DNA of 64,000 nt from Barrientosiimonas humi (GTDB lineage: Bacteria; Actinomycetota; Actinomycetes; Actinomycetales; Dermatophilaceae), in NCBI RefSeq assembly GCF_006716095.1, contig NZ_VFOK01000001.1, forward strand, positions 2,015,375-2,079,374. Reading direction: 5' to 3'. Position 1 is the first letter of the stretch. Each line of letters begins with the position of its first letter. Below are positions 48,675 through 56,872 of the stretch, one piece after another. The translations under genes were made by a program, and so were the position numbers. A model generated the notes under the pieces. The model ran no database searches, was not told the origin of the DNA, and saw only the letters and a list, made by a program, of their open reading frames with translations.

Positions 48675-50003
48675 GTGACCTCGCAGAGCCCCTCTCCCGC
48701 CGCCACCGCCTCGACCGCGCTGCTGACCGACCACTACGAGCTGACGATGCTGCAGGCGTCGTTGCGCAGCGGCGCCGCGCACCGCCGGTCGGTGTTCGAG
48801 CTGTTCGCGCGCCGGCTGCCCGACGGCCGCCGCTACGGCGTGGTCGCCGGCACCGGGCGCTTCCTGGAGTCGCTGCGCCACTTCCGGTTCGAGGAGGCCG
48901 AGCTGGAGCGGCTGCGCTCGGCGAAGGTCGTCGACGACGCGACCGTCGACTGGCTCGCCGACTACCGCTTCTCCGGCGACGTGTGGGGCTACGCCGAGGG
49001 CGAGGCGTACTTCCCCGGCTCGCCGCTGCTCATCGTGGAGTCCTCGTTCGCCGAGGGCGTGATCCTGGAGACGCTGGCGCTGTCGATCTTCAACCACGAC
49101 AGCGCCGTCGCGTCGGCCGCGTCGCGGATGACCTCGGCGGCCGACGGGCGCCCGTGCATCGAGATGGGCTCCCGGCGCACCCACGAGTGGGCGGCGGTCG
49201 CGAGCGCGCGGGCGGCGTACGTCGCCGGGTTCGCGACGACGTCGAACCTCGAGGCGGGGCGGCGCTACGGCGTGCCGACCGCCGGCACGGCGGCCCACTC
49301 GTTCACCCTGCTGCACGACGACGAGCGGGCGGCCTTCACCTCCCAGGTCGAGTCGCTCGGCAAGGACACCACGCTGCTGGTCGACACCTACGACGTGACC
49401 GCGGCGGTCGAGCTCGCCGTCGAGATCGCCGGCCCCGAGCTCGGCGGGGTGCGGCTCGACTCCGGCGACCTGCTGGTGCAGGCGAAGGAGGTGCGCCAGC
49501 AGCTGGACGAGCTGGGCGCGACCAAGACCCGCATCGTCGTGACCAGCGACCTGGACGAGTACGCCATCGCCGCGCTGCAGGCCGCCCCGGTCGACGTCTA
49601 CGGGGTGGGCACGAGCCTGGTCACCGGGTCCGGCACGCCGACGGCCGGCATGGTCTACAAGCTGGTCTCCCGCGCCGACGACTCCGGCGAGATGATCGGC
49701 GTCGCCAAGGCGAGCAAGGACAAGACCAGCGTCGGCGGGCGCAAGTACGCCCTGCGCAAGATCAGCCCGCGCGGCCTCGCCGAGGCCGAGGTGATCGGCA
49801 TCGGCGAGCGCCCGTTCGACGACGGCAACGACCGTGAGCTGCTGGTGCCGCTGGTGCGAGACGGCGAGATCGTCGGCGAGGAGCCGCTCGAGGCCGCCCG
49901 CGAACGGCACGCCGCCTCGCTCGCCGAACTGCCCCGCAAGGCCCACCAGCTCTCCCGCGGCGAGCCGGTGATCCCCACGGTCTATCTCGACGACCAGCCC
50001 TGA
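48675..50003 (+). CDS. pncB: Nicotinate phosphoribosyltransferase
   Basis: Converts nicotinate and PRPP to nicotinate mononucleotide in the Preiss-Handler NAD salvage route. 442 residues: TDHYELTMLQASLRSGAAHR (about 17-36), FVTTSNLEAGRRYG-like segment AGFATTSNLEAGRRYGVPTA, the active-site region GTAAHSFTLLHDD and VRLDSGDLLVQAKEVRQQLD (about 257). It is followed by pncA, which supplies nicotinate. The GTG start is probably leaderless. Confidence 0.96.
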   Translation: MTSQSPSPAATASTALLTDHYELTMLQASLRSGAAHRRSVFELFARRLPDGRRYGVVAGTGRFLESLRHFRFEEAELERLRSAKVVDDATVDWLADYRFSGDVWGYAEGEAYFPGSPLLIVESSFAEGVILETLALSIFNHDSAVASAASRMTSAADGRPCIEMGSRRTHEWAAVASARAAYVAGFATTSNLEAGRRYGVPTAGTAAHSFTLLHDDERAAFTSQVESLGKDTTLLVDTYDVTAAVELAVEIAGPELGGVRLDSGDLLVQAKEVRQQLDELGATKTRIVVTSDLDEYAIAALQAAPVDVYGVGTSLVTGSGTPTAGMVYKLVSRADDSGEMIGVAKASKDKTSVGGRKYALRKISPRGLAEAEVIGIGERPFDDGNDRELLVPLVRDGEIVGEEPLEAARERHAASLAELPRKAHQLSRGEPVIPTVYLDDQP

Positions 50004-50007
50004 GCGT

Positions 50008-50013
50008 TAGCGT
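50008..50013 (+). promoter_or_regulatory. -10 box of leaderless pncA
   Basis: TAGCGT, 6 nt, ATG at 50020. It lies 5 nt after the pncB stop, so pncA can be transcribed on its own. Confidence 0.5.
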
Positions 50014-50019
50014 CGGACC

Positions 50020-50592
50020 ATGACGAGCGCACTGGTGATCGTGGACGTGCAGAACGACTTCTGCGAGGGCGGTTCGCTCGCGGTCGAGGGCGGCGCCGAG
50101 GTCGCCGGCCGGATCAGCACGTACGTCGGCAGCGGCCTGGGTGGGTACGCCCACGTCGTCGCCACCGCCGACTGGCACGTCGACCCGGGCGACCACTGGT
50201 CGGACGAGCCCGACTTCACCGACAGCTGGCCGGTGCACTGCAAGGTCGGGACCGCCGGCGCCGACTTCCACCCCAACCTCGCGCCGGCGCTGGAGCAGGT
50301 CGAGACGGTGTTCCGCAAGGGTGAGCACGAGGCGGCCTACTCCGGGTTCGAGGGCGCGGCCGAGGACGGCACCGGCCTCGCCGACTGGCTGCGCGAGCGC
50401 GGCGTCGAGTCGGTCGACGTCGTGGGCCTGGCCACCGACTACTGCGTGCGAGCCACCGCCCTGGACGCCGTGCGCGCCGGGCTCAGCACCCGGCTGCTCA
50501 CCGACCTGGCCGCCGGTGTCGCGCCGGAGACCACGAAGGCTGCGCTGGCGGAGCTGGCCGGCGCGGGCGTACAGGTCACCACCGCGAGCTGA
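50020..50592 (+). CDS. pncA: Nicotinamidase (isochorismatase family)
   Basis: Deamidates nicotinamide to nicotinate. 190 residues: catalytic Asp in LVIVDVQNDFCEGG (about 9), metal ligands ADWHVDPGDHW (Asp, His, His at about 51-59), catalytic Lys in VFRKGEHEAAYSGF and nucleophile Cys in GLATDYCVRATALDA (about 145). This is the complete PncA signature. The homologous enzyme activates pyrazinamide in mycobacteria. It pairs functionally with pncB. Confidence 0.96.
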   Translation: MTSALVIVDVQNDFCEGGSLAVEGGAEVAGRISTYVGSGLGGYAHVVATADWHVDPGDHWSDEPDFTDSWPVHCKVGTAGADFHPNLAPALEQVETVFRKGEHEAAYSGFEGAAEDGTGLADWLRERGVESVDVVGLATDYCVRATALDAVRAGLSTRLLTDLAAGVAPETTKAALAELAGAGVQVTTAS

Positions 50593-50609
50593 CCGCCCGC
50601 ACGGCGGGC

Positions 50610-51848
50610 CTAGGCGTCGCGACCGCCCACCCAGCTCCAGGCGTACTTCCCGTCGTCCACGGCGACGCCGGCCTCGCCGAGGTCGAGCGGGCGGAAGGTG
50701 TCGACCATGACGGCGGTCTCGTCGAAGTAGTGCACGCCCACCGAGGCCTCGTAGGCGCCGGGCTGCGGGCCGTGCGCGTGCCCGCCCGGGTGCACCGAGA
50801 TCGAGCCGCGCCCGATGCCCGAGCCCTTGCGCGCCTCGTAGTCGCCGGCGACGTAGAACATGATCTCGTCGCTGTCGACGTTGGAGTGGTAGTACGGCAC
50901 CGGGATCGACCGCTCGTGGTAGTCGACCTTGCGCGGCACGAAGTTGCAGACCACGAAGTTGTGGCCCTCGAACACCTGGTGCACGGGCGGCGGCTGGTGC
51001 ACCTTGCCGGTGATCGGCATGTAGTCGGCGATGTTGAAGGCGTAGGGGTAGAGGCAGCCGTCCCAGCCCACGACGTCGAGCGGGTGGTAGGGGTAGGTGT
51101 AGATCGTGCCGACCACGCCGCCGGGCCCGTTGCCGCGGTGCTTGATGTAGACCTGGGTCGGCTCGGTCGCGTCGGCGCCGACGTCCTCGGCCAGCAACGG
51201 CCCCTGCGGCCCGCGCAGGTCGCGCTCGCAGTACGGCGCGTGCTCCAGCAGCTGCCCGAAGCGGGACAGGTATCGCTTGGGCGGGGTGATGTGCGAGCTC
51301 GCCTCGATGCAGTACGCCCGGAGCGGCTCGACGAAGTCGTCGTCGCCCTCGACGAGCGGGAGCCAGCGGTGGGTGGTCGCGCGCGGGACGACCAGGTAGT
51401 CGCCCTCGCGCACGTCGAACGCCCCGAACACGGTCTCGACGCGCGCGCCGCCGCGCTCGACGTAGATGCACTCGTCGCCGATCCCGTTGCGGTACCACGG
51501 ACTTGGCGCGTCGGCCTTGACGTAGAGCAGCCGCACGTCGGCGTTGCCGAGCACGAGGCGACGCCCGGTGACGACGTCGCGTCCGGTCTCGTCGTCGGGG
51601 AACAGGTCGTGCAGCTTCAGGTGGCGCGGCACGAGCGGGTGGTTGGGCGTGGTCGCCATCGAGTTGCCGAGGTTCCACACCTGGGCGTCGGTGATCGCCG
51701 ACGGGAGCCCGCGGTGGTAGAGCAGCGAGGAGTCGGAGGAGAAGCCCTCCTCGCCCATCAGCTCCTCGTAGTAGAGGCCGCCGTCGGGCCGGTCGTGCAT
51801 CGTGTGCCGGTGCCGGGGCACCGAACCCATCGCCTGGTAGTACGCCAT
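50610..51848 (-). CDS. hmgA: Homogentisate 1,2-dioxygenase
   Basis: Fe(II) ring-cleaving dioxygenase converting homogentisate to maleylacetoacetate in tyrosine/phenylalanine breakdown. 412 residues: the Fe ligands are visible in YYHSNVDSDEIMFYVAGDYE (His, Glu at about 302-308) and SVHPGGHAHGP (His about 331). AYCIEASSHITPPKRY and YIKHRGNGPG are also conserved. The start ATG at 51848 follows GGAGAGGC. It is divergent from the unknown gene and fahA, the latter acting two steps later. Confidence 0.96.
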   Translation of the reverse strand: MAYYQAMGSVPRHRHTMHDRPDGGLYYEELMGEEGFSSDSSLLYHRGLPSAITDAQVWNLGNSMATTPNHPLVPRHLKLHDLFPDDETGRDVVTGRRLVLGNADVRLLYVKADAPSPWYRNGIGDECIYVERGGARVETVFGAFDVREGDYLVVPRATTHRWLPLVEGDDDFVEPLRAYCIEASSHITPPKRYLSRFGQLLEHAPYCERDLRGPQGPLLAEDVGADATEPTQVYIKHRGNGPGGVVGTIYTYPYHPLDVVGWDGCLYPYAFNIADYMPITGKVHQPPPVHQVFEGHNFVVCNFVPRKVDYHERSIPVPYYHSNVDSDEIMFYVAGDYEARKGSGIGRGSISVHPGGHAHGPQPGAYEASVGVHYFDETAVMVDTFRPLDLGEAGVAVDDGKYAWSWVGGRDA

Positions 51849-51936
51849 CGCAGCCTCTCCTCGCGAGTGCCGATCCGCGCGCGCCGGGCGTCCGATTTTC
51901 GGACGTCGGCGTCTCATCGGCGCGACGAGGATGCAG

Positions 51937-51942
51937 TAGCGT
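51937..51942 (+). promoter_or_regulatory. -10 box of the leaderless unknown gene preceding fahA
   Basis: TAGCGT, 7 nt, ATG at 51950. The 101-bp spacer between this gene and hmgA must contain both promoters. Confidence 0.5.
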
Positions 51943-51949
51943 GACGGGC

Positions 51950-52792
51950 ATGTCAACGCCCTCCAGCGTGCCCCCGCGCGCCCTTTTCGCGGGCCTCATC
52001 GATGACGCGGCGGTCTTCCCGCCCGGAAACTTCCCGCTCGACGAGGCGATCTCGCGCCGGGTCGAGCGGCGCGGCAGCTCGATCAGCGACCTGGTCGGTC
52101 CGCTGCTGCTGCCGCCCACCCTGGTCAGCGAGGCGGTGGCCGGCTCCACCCCGGTCACGGTGTCGGTCGTCGGCCGCAGCGACGTCACGCTCGACCAGCT
52201 GCTCACCGCCGCCCAGCTGCTCGTCGACGCCGACGGCCACTCCCTCGCCGGGCTGGAGCTGACCTACTCCCCCGACTGGCGCGCGGCGCTCGAGCTCGGG
52301 GTGCCGGTCGCGGTCGAGGTGACCCCGGAGCAGGCCGTCGACGAGCCGATGGCCGACCTCGCCTCGGAGGGGTCGGAGCAGGTGCGCGCGAAGCTGCGCA
52401 CCGGGTCGACGCCCAGCAACGCCGTGCCGAGCGCGTCCGCCCTGGGCGGCTTCATCGCCTCGGCGACGGGCCAAGGGCTGTCGTTCAAGCTCACCGGCGG
52501 CCTGCACCGCGCGGTCTCCCACCGCACCAGCACCGCCGACGGCGGGGAGGACCAGTTCGGCTTCCTCAACGTGCTGCTCGCGACCGACCAGATCCTGCGC
52601 GGGTCCTCGACGGCCCAGGCCGTGACGCTGCTCGAGCAGCGCGACAGCGACGTCATCGCCGGCCTGGTGCGCGAGCTCGACGACCCGCGGATCGCCAGCG
52701 TGCGCAACGCTTTTCACTCCTACGGCTGCTGCGACGTGCTCGACCCCATCCATGACCTGTCCGATCTCGGCCTGATCGAGGAGAACCTGTGA
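51950..52792 (+). CDS. Conserved unknown protein in the homogentisate cluster
   Basis: A 280-residue protein I do not recognise as a characterised enzyme. Visible are the N-terminal LFAGLIDDAAVFPPGNFPLD, the central SALGGFIASATGQGLSFKLT (about 163-182) and TGGLHRAVSHR, and a C-terminal RNAFHSYGCCDVLDPIHDL with adjacent cysteines. The LSFKLTGGLH stretch could be a barrel-type active site. It overlaps fahA by GTGA, so it is co-translated. Position suggests the missing maleylacetoacetate isomerase or an accessory role, but it shows no glutathione-transferase motif. Confidence 0.75.
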   Translation: MSTPSSVPPRALFAGLIDDAAVFPPGNFPLDEAISRRVERRGSSISDLVGPLLLPPTLVSEAVAGSTPVTVSVVGRSDVTLDQLLTAAQLLVDADGHSLAGLELTYSPDWRAALELGVPVAVEVTPEQAVDEPMADLASEGSEQVRAKLRTGSTPSNAVPSASALGGFIASATGQGLSFKLTGGLHRAVSHRTSTADGGEDQFGFLNVLLATDQILRGSSTAQAVTLLEQRDSDVIAGLVRELDDPRIASVRNAFHSYGCCDVLDPIHDLSDLGLIEENL

Positions 52793-54000
52793 CGAGCAGC
52801 TGGCTCGACCTGCCCGCCGACCACCCGTACGGCATCACCGCGCTCCCCTACGGCGTCTTCTCGGGCGCCGACGGCGTGCGCAGGGTGGGCGTGCGGGTCG
52901 GCGACCAGGTGCTCGACCTCGGCGCGGCGGCGGGTTCGACCGGCAGCGGGACCGCGCGGCTGTGGCAGCAGCCGTCGCTGAACGCCCTTCTGGCAGAAGG
53001 GAAGCCGGCGTGGGAGTCGGCTCGTGCCTGGGTCGTCGGGCTGCTCTCCGACCCCGAGCTCCGTGCGGCCGTCGAACCGCACCTGCACCACCTGTCCGAC
53101 GTCACGCTGCACCTGCCCGTCGAGGTCGCCGACTACGTCGACTTCTACGCCAGCGAGCACCACGCCACCAACGTGGGCCGGATCTTCCGACCCGACGGCG
53201 ACGCCCTCACGCCGAACTGGAAGCACCTGCCGATCGGCTACCACGGTCGCTCCGGCACGGTCGTGGTCAGCGGCACCGACATCCGTCGCCCGGTGGGTCA
53301 GCGCAGGCCGCCGACCGAGGACCAGCCGGTCTTCGGCCCCAGCGTGCGCCTCGACATCGAGGCCGAGCTCGGCTTCGTGGTGGCCGGTGGGACCGAGCTC
53401 GGCAGCCGCGTCTCGGTCGACGAGGCGAGCGAGCACCTGTTCGGCGTCCTGGCGTTCAACGACTGGAGCGCGCGCGACATCCAGGCCTGGGAGTACGTCC
53501 CGCTCGGCCCGTTCCTCGGCAAGTCCTTCGCGTCCTCGGTCGGCGCGTGGGTGACACCCATGGAAGCGCTGCAGGCGGCGAAGACCCCTCTGCCGCAGCA
53601 GGATCCGCGCCCGATGGACTACCTGCTGGGCGATGACCTGTTCGGTCTCGACATCGCCATCGAGGTCGAGCTGAACGGCTCGGTCGTGGCGCGCCCGCCG
53701 TACTCGACGATGTACTGGTCGCCCAGCCAGATGCTCGCGCACCTGACCGTGAACGGCGCCTCGCTGCGCGACGGCGACCTGTTCGCCTCGGGCACCGTGT
53801 CGGGACCGGAGGCCGACCAGCGCGGCAGCCTGCTCGAGCTCACCTGGAGCGGCGAGCAGCCGATCACCCTGCCCAACGGCTCGACGCGCACCTTCCTCGA
53901 GGACGGCGACACCGTCACCATCCGCTACTCCGCACCCGGCGCCGACGGCATCCGGATCGGCCTGGGTGAGGTCACCGGCACGATCCTCCCGGCAGACTGA
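52789..54000 (+). CDS. fahA: Fumarylacetoacetase
   Basis: Last step of homogentisate breakdown, splitting fumarylacetoacetate into fumarate and acetoacetate. 403 residues: metal and catalytic residues in DFYASEHHATNVGRIFRP (about 118-135), HGRSGTVVVSG, the metal-binding DIEAELGFVV (two Glu), FNDWSARDIQAWEYVPLGPF and LGKSFASSVGAWVTP. Length matches the two-domain FAH form, not the smaller hydroxylase-like family. Its stop is immediately adjacent to the convergent TetR gene. Confidence 0.96.
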   Translation: MTSSWLDLPADHPYGITALPYGVFSGADGVRRVGVRVGDQVLDLGAAAGSTGSGTARLWQQPSLNALLAEGKPAWESARAWVVGLLSDPELRAAVEPHLHHLSDVTLHLPVEVADYVDFYASEHHATNVGRIFRPDGDALTPNWKHLPIGYHGRSGTVVVSGTDIRRPVGQRRPPTEDQPVFGPSVRLDIEAELGFVVAGGTELGSRVSVDEASEHLFGVLAFNDWSARDIQAWEYVPLGPFLGKSFASSVGAWVTPMEALQAAKTPLPQQDPRPMDYLLGDDLFGLDIAIEVELNGSVVARPPYSTMYWSPSQMLAHLTVNGASLRDGDLFASGTVSGPEADQRGSLLELTWSGEQPITLPNGSTRTFLEDGDTVTIRYSAPGADGIRIGLGEVTGTILPAD

Positions 54001-54645
54001 TCAGCCGGTGCCCTGCTGACGCGAGCAGGGCCCGGTGAAGATCTGCGCGCACCGCTGCTCGATCACGGCGGAGGCCCGCCGGCGAGCCTCCGCCGAGCCG
54101 CGTCCGCGCGCGAGGTAACCCGCTCGCGCCAGGCCGCGGACCGTCGCGACCAGTCCCGCCGCCGCGACGTCGGCGTCGAGCCCGGACTCGACCTCGCCGC
54201 ACTCCTTCCCGTTCGCGACCGCCTGGCGCACTCGCTCGGTCAGGTGTGCCTCGGAGCCGCGCAGCGCGGCCAGCAGCCGGGGGTTGTCCAGCGCCAGCCC
54301 GGTGAACGTCAGGTCCAGATAGACCTCCTCGCGCCGAGCCTTGTCGAGCGGGAGGAGCTGGTGCAGCGCCTCGCCCAGGATGTGCTCGATGCGGGCGTGC
54401 TTGCGCTCGGCGCGGGCGATCCCGACGTCGACCCGGGCGTGCATCTGGTCCAGCAGCTGCTCGTAGACCGCGACGACGAGGTCGTCCTTGCTGGCGTAAT
54501 AGTGCTGCACGAGCCCCACCGAGATGCCGGCTGCCTCCGCCGTGCGCGCGATGGTCACCGCCGCCAGCCCGTCGCTGACCGCGACCTGGCGCACCGCGTC
54601 CCGGATGAGTGTGCGACGGGCGTCGTGGTCGGCGGTGCGAGGCAT
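54001..54645 (-). CDS. TetR-family transcriptional regulator
   Basis: A 214-residue repressor: RTLIRDAVRQVAVSDGLAAV leads into the HTH VTIARTAEAAGISVGLVQHY (about 30-49) and YYASKDDLVVAVYEQLLDQM, the BetI/TetR-C-like form. It converges with fahA and is divergent from the beta-lactamase-like gene 53 bp away, so it more probably controls the latter and itself. TAGGGT (54657-54652) is 6 nt before the ATG. Confidence 0.92.
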   Translation of the reverse strand: MPRTADHDARRTLIRDAVRQVAVSDGLAAVTIARTAEAAGISVGLVQHYYASKDDLVVAVYEQLLDQMHARVDVGIARAERKHARIEHILGEALHQLLPLDKARREEVYLDLTFTGLALDNPRLLAALRGSEAHLTERVRQAVANGKECGEVESGLDADVAAAGLVATVRGLARAGYLARGRGSAEARRRASAVIEQRCAQIFTGPCSRQQGTG

Positions 54646-54651
54646 GCCGGC

Positions 54652-54657
54652 ACCCTA
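54652..54657 (-). promoter_or_regulatory. -10 box of leaderless TetR gene
   Basis: Minus strand TAGGGT, 6 nt, ATG at 54645. Confidence 0.5.
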
Positions 54658-54674
54658 GACGACAAGCCTCATTT

Positions 54675-54692
54675 CCATATGGTTATATGGTT
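54675..54692. promoter_or_regulatory. AT-rich operator candidate between tetR and the beta-lactamase-like gene
   Basis: CCATAT-GGTT-ATATGG is an inverted repeat (54675-54690), and ATATGGTT is repeated in tandem (54677-54684, 54685-54692). It is one of the most AT-rich stretches of the window and lies in the 53-bp divergent spacer. Confidence 0.55.
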
Positions 54693-54698
54693 ATCGGC

Positions 54699-56159
54699 AT
54701 GCGCACCCGCCTGGCCGTCGCCGCGTCCGCACTGCTCGCCCTGCTCGCCACGCTCTGGGTGCCGCCCGCCTGGCCGGCCGCCGACCCGGCTGCCGCGCAG
54801 CAACGAGCGGTGCAGCCGCTGCGCGACCTCGACGTCCCGGGCTGGACCGCGGTGGTCGTGCAGGGCGACCGGGTGGTCGCCCGGTTCGCCGAGGGGCGAG
54901 CCGGTGGCCGGCCGGTCAGCGGCAGCACGCCGTTCCTCGTCGGGTCGGTGTCGAAGTCGTTCACCGCGACCCTCGTGCTGAACCTCGTGCAGGAGGGACA
55001 GCTCGGCCTCGACGACCGGGTGGACCGGCGGCTGCCCGACCTGCGGGGCGCCCCCAACGGCCTCGGTGCGGTCTCGGTGCGCCAGCTGCTCACGCACACC
55101 AGCGGCCTCAGCCGCAGCGCGGGACTGGAGCGGGCCGACGTGGTCGACGACCGGCCCGAGACCCTGCGCCGCCTCGCCTCGTCGCTCCGGGAGGTGACGC
55201 TCGCGTCCGAGCCCGGGACGACGTACGCCTACTCCGACGCGAACTACCTCCTGCTCGGCGCGATCGTCGAGCAGGTCACCGGCACCGACTTCGGTCGGGC
55301 GCTGCGCGAGCGCGTCACCGACCCGCTGGGCATGTCCGGCGCGATCACGACGAGCGCCCAGGCCGACGCGTCCGGCGTCGGGGCCGGGAACCGGCTGCCG
55401 TTCGGTCGCGCGCGCCCGTTCGACCGCGGCTACTCCCAGAGCGGGGTGCCCTACGGCTACGTCGGCGCCACCCCCGACGACCTCGTGCGCTACGCCCGGT
55501 TCCAGCTCGGCGTCGCCCCGAACACCTCGGTGCTGAGCAGCTCCGGGCTGGCCACGATGCAGCGGGCGCAGGTGCGCACGTCGGCGACACAGTCGTACGG
55601 ATTCGGTTGGCGCACAACGCAGCTCGACGGTCTCCCCCGCCCCGTCGTCGAGCACACCGGGGCCACCCCGGGCTTCTTCACCCACGTGCTGCTCGACCCG
55701 GCGAACGACCGCGCGGTCATCGTGCTGGCGAACGCCTACTCCGAGGCGGCGGCGCCGGCGCTGGCCGGGGTCGGGCCCGACCTGCTGCGCGCCGCGGCCG
55801 CAGTCCCGCAGCAACCGATGTCCCCCGACCCGGTCCTGTCCGCCGCGCCGTGGGTCGCGGTGGCGCTGGCCGCGGTGGGTCTGGTCTGCGCCGCGCTCGC
55901 GGTGCGCGCCGGGCTGCGTCGCGACCGGCGCCGGCGGGCGGCGCTCACCGCCCTGGCCGTGCTCGGGGTCGTCCTGGCCGCGCTGGCCGCGCTCACCCCG
56001 CGGCTGGTCGGCTACGGCTGGCGAGAGGTCCGGCTGTGGGCACCTGACCTGGCGCTCGGCCTGGGCGCGAGCGTGGTCGCCTGGGGCGCTGTCGCTGTCA
56101 CCGCGGCGGTCGCCGTCGTGGTGCGCACCCGCCGTGGCCGGGCCGCCCCGCCCGGGTAG
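54699..56159 (+). CDS. Serine beta-lactamase-like (class C/PBP4*) membrane-anchored hydrolase
   Basis: A 486-residue exported protein. A signal peptide spans about 1-29 (ASALLALLATLWVPPAWPA). The catalytic domain has SxxK in FLVGSVSKSFTATLVL (about 86), YxN in YAYSDANYLLLGAI (about 178) and HxG in VEHTGATPGFFTHVLL (about 319). The C-terminus has three transmembrane segments (about 390-475) ending in RTRRGRAAPPG. Such proteins are usually esterases or D-aminopeptidases acting outside the membrane; antibiotic hydrolysis is not implied. The ATG at 54699 has no clear ribosome site. Confidence 0.9.
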   Translation: MRTRLAVAASALLALLATLWVPPAWPAADPAAAQQRAVQPLRDLDVPGWTAVVVQGDRVVARFAEGRAGGRPVSGSTPFLVGSVSKSFTATLVLNLVQEGQLGLDDRVDRRLPDLRGAPNGLGAVSVRQLLTHTSGLSRSAGLERADVVDDRPETLRRLASSLREVTLASEPGTTYAYSDANYLLLGAIVEQVTGTDFGRALRERVTDPLGMSGAITTSAQADASGVGAGNRLPFGRARPFDRGYSQSGVPYGYVGATPDDLVRYARFQLGVAPNTSVLSSSGLATMQRAQVRTSATQSYGFGWRTTQLDGLPRPVVEHTGATPGFFTHVLLDPANDRAVIVLANAYSEAAAPALAGVGPDLLRAAAAVPQQPMSPDPVLSAAPWVAVALAAVGLVCAALAVRAGLRRDRRRRAALTALAVLGVVLAALAALTPRLVGYGWREVRLWAPDLALGLGASVVAWGAVAVTAAVAVVVRTRRGRAAPPG

Positions 56160-56190
56160 ACGCCGGAGGGTGGACCCGCCGGGCGCGAAC

Positions 56191-56196
56191 TAGATT
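56191..56196 (+). promoter_or_regulatory. -10 box of the leaderless methyltransferase gene
   Basis: TAGATT, 7 nt, ATG at 56204. No ribosome site. Confidence 0.5.
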
Positions 56197-56203
56197 GGCG
56201 TCC

Positions 56204-56872
56204 ATGGCATCTCAGGACCCGCGCGAGGAGCGGGTGCGGCAGGCGTACGACACCGTCGCGACGGAGTACGCCGCGGCCATCCGCGACGAGCTCGCCGGCA
56301 AGCCGCTCGACCGCGCGCTCCTGGCCGCCGTCGCGGAGATGGCCGCGGGCGGCACCGTGGCCGACATCGGCTGCGGCCCCGGTCACGTCGCCGCGCACCT
56401 GGCCGGGCTCGGCGCCGACGTCGTGGGCATCGACCTGTCGCGCTCGATGGTCGAGATCGCGCGCGCCGACCATCCGCAGGTGCGCTTCGAGGTCGCCTCG
56501 ATGACCGATCTGCCGCAGGCCGACGGCAGCCTCGCGGCCGCGGTGCTGATGTACTCGATCATCCACCTCGGACCCGCCGACCGGGACCGCACGATCGCCG
56601 AGCTGCGCCGGGTGCTGCAGCCGGGCGGCATCGCGCTGCTGGCCTTCCACATCCGCAGCGAGGAGTTCCAGCCCGGCGACGTCAACCGGCTCACGACCTG
56701 GTTCGGCCACAGCGTCGACGTGGAGGGCTACTTCCTCGAGCCGGAGGTCGTGCTCGACGACCTCGAGCGGCACGGTCTCGACATCGTCTCGGTCATGACC
56801 CGCATGCCGCACCCCCAGGTCGAGCTGCCCAGCGAGCGCGCGTACGTCCTCGCCCAGCGACCCGTGTCGTGA
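56204..56872 (+). CDS. SAM-dependent class I methyltransferase
   Basis: A 222-residue Rossmann methyltransferase. Motif I is TVADIGCGPGHVAAHLAG (about 51-68), motif II ADVVGIDLSRSMVEIAR, acidic motif MTDLPQADGSLAAAVLMYSI and post-motif IAELRRVLQPGGIALLAFHI. The N-terminus RQAYDTVATEYAAAIRDELA is typical of small-molecule methyltransferases. It overlaps cobS by GTGA, but a cobalamin role is not implied because it lacks the precorrin methyltransferase motifs. Substrate unknown. Confidence 0.88.
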   Translation: MASQDPREERVRQAYDTVATEYAAAIRDELAGKPLDRALLAAVAEMAAGGTVADIGCGPGHVAAHLAGLGADVVGIDLSRSMVEIARADHPQVRFEVASMTDLPQADGSLAAAVLMYSIIHLGPADRDRTIAELRRVLQPGGIALLAFHIRSEEFQPGDVNRLTTWFGHSVDVEGYFLEPEVVLDDLERHGLDIVSVMTRMPHPQVELPSERAYVLAQRPVS

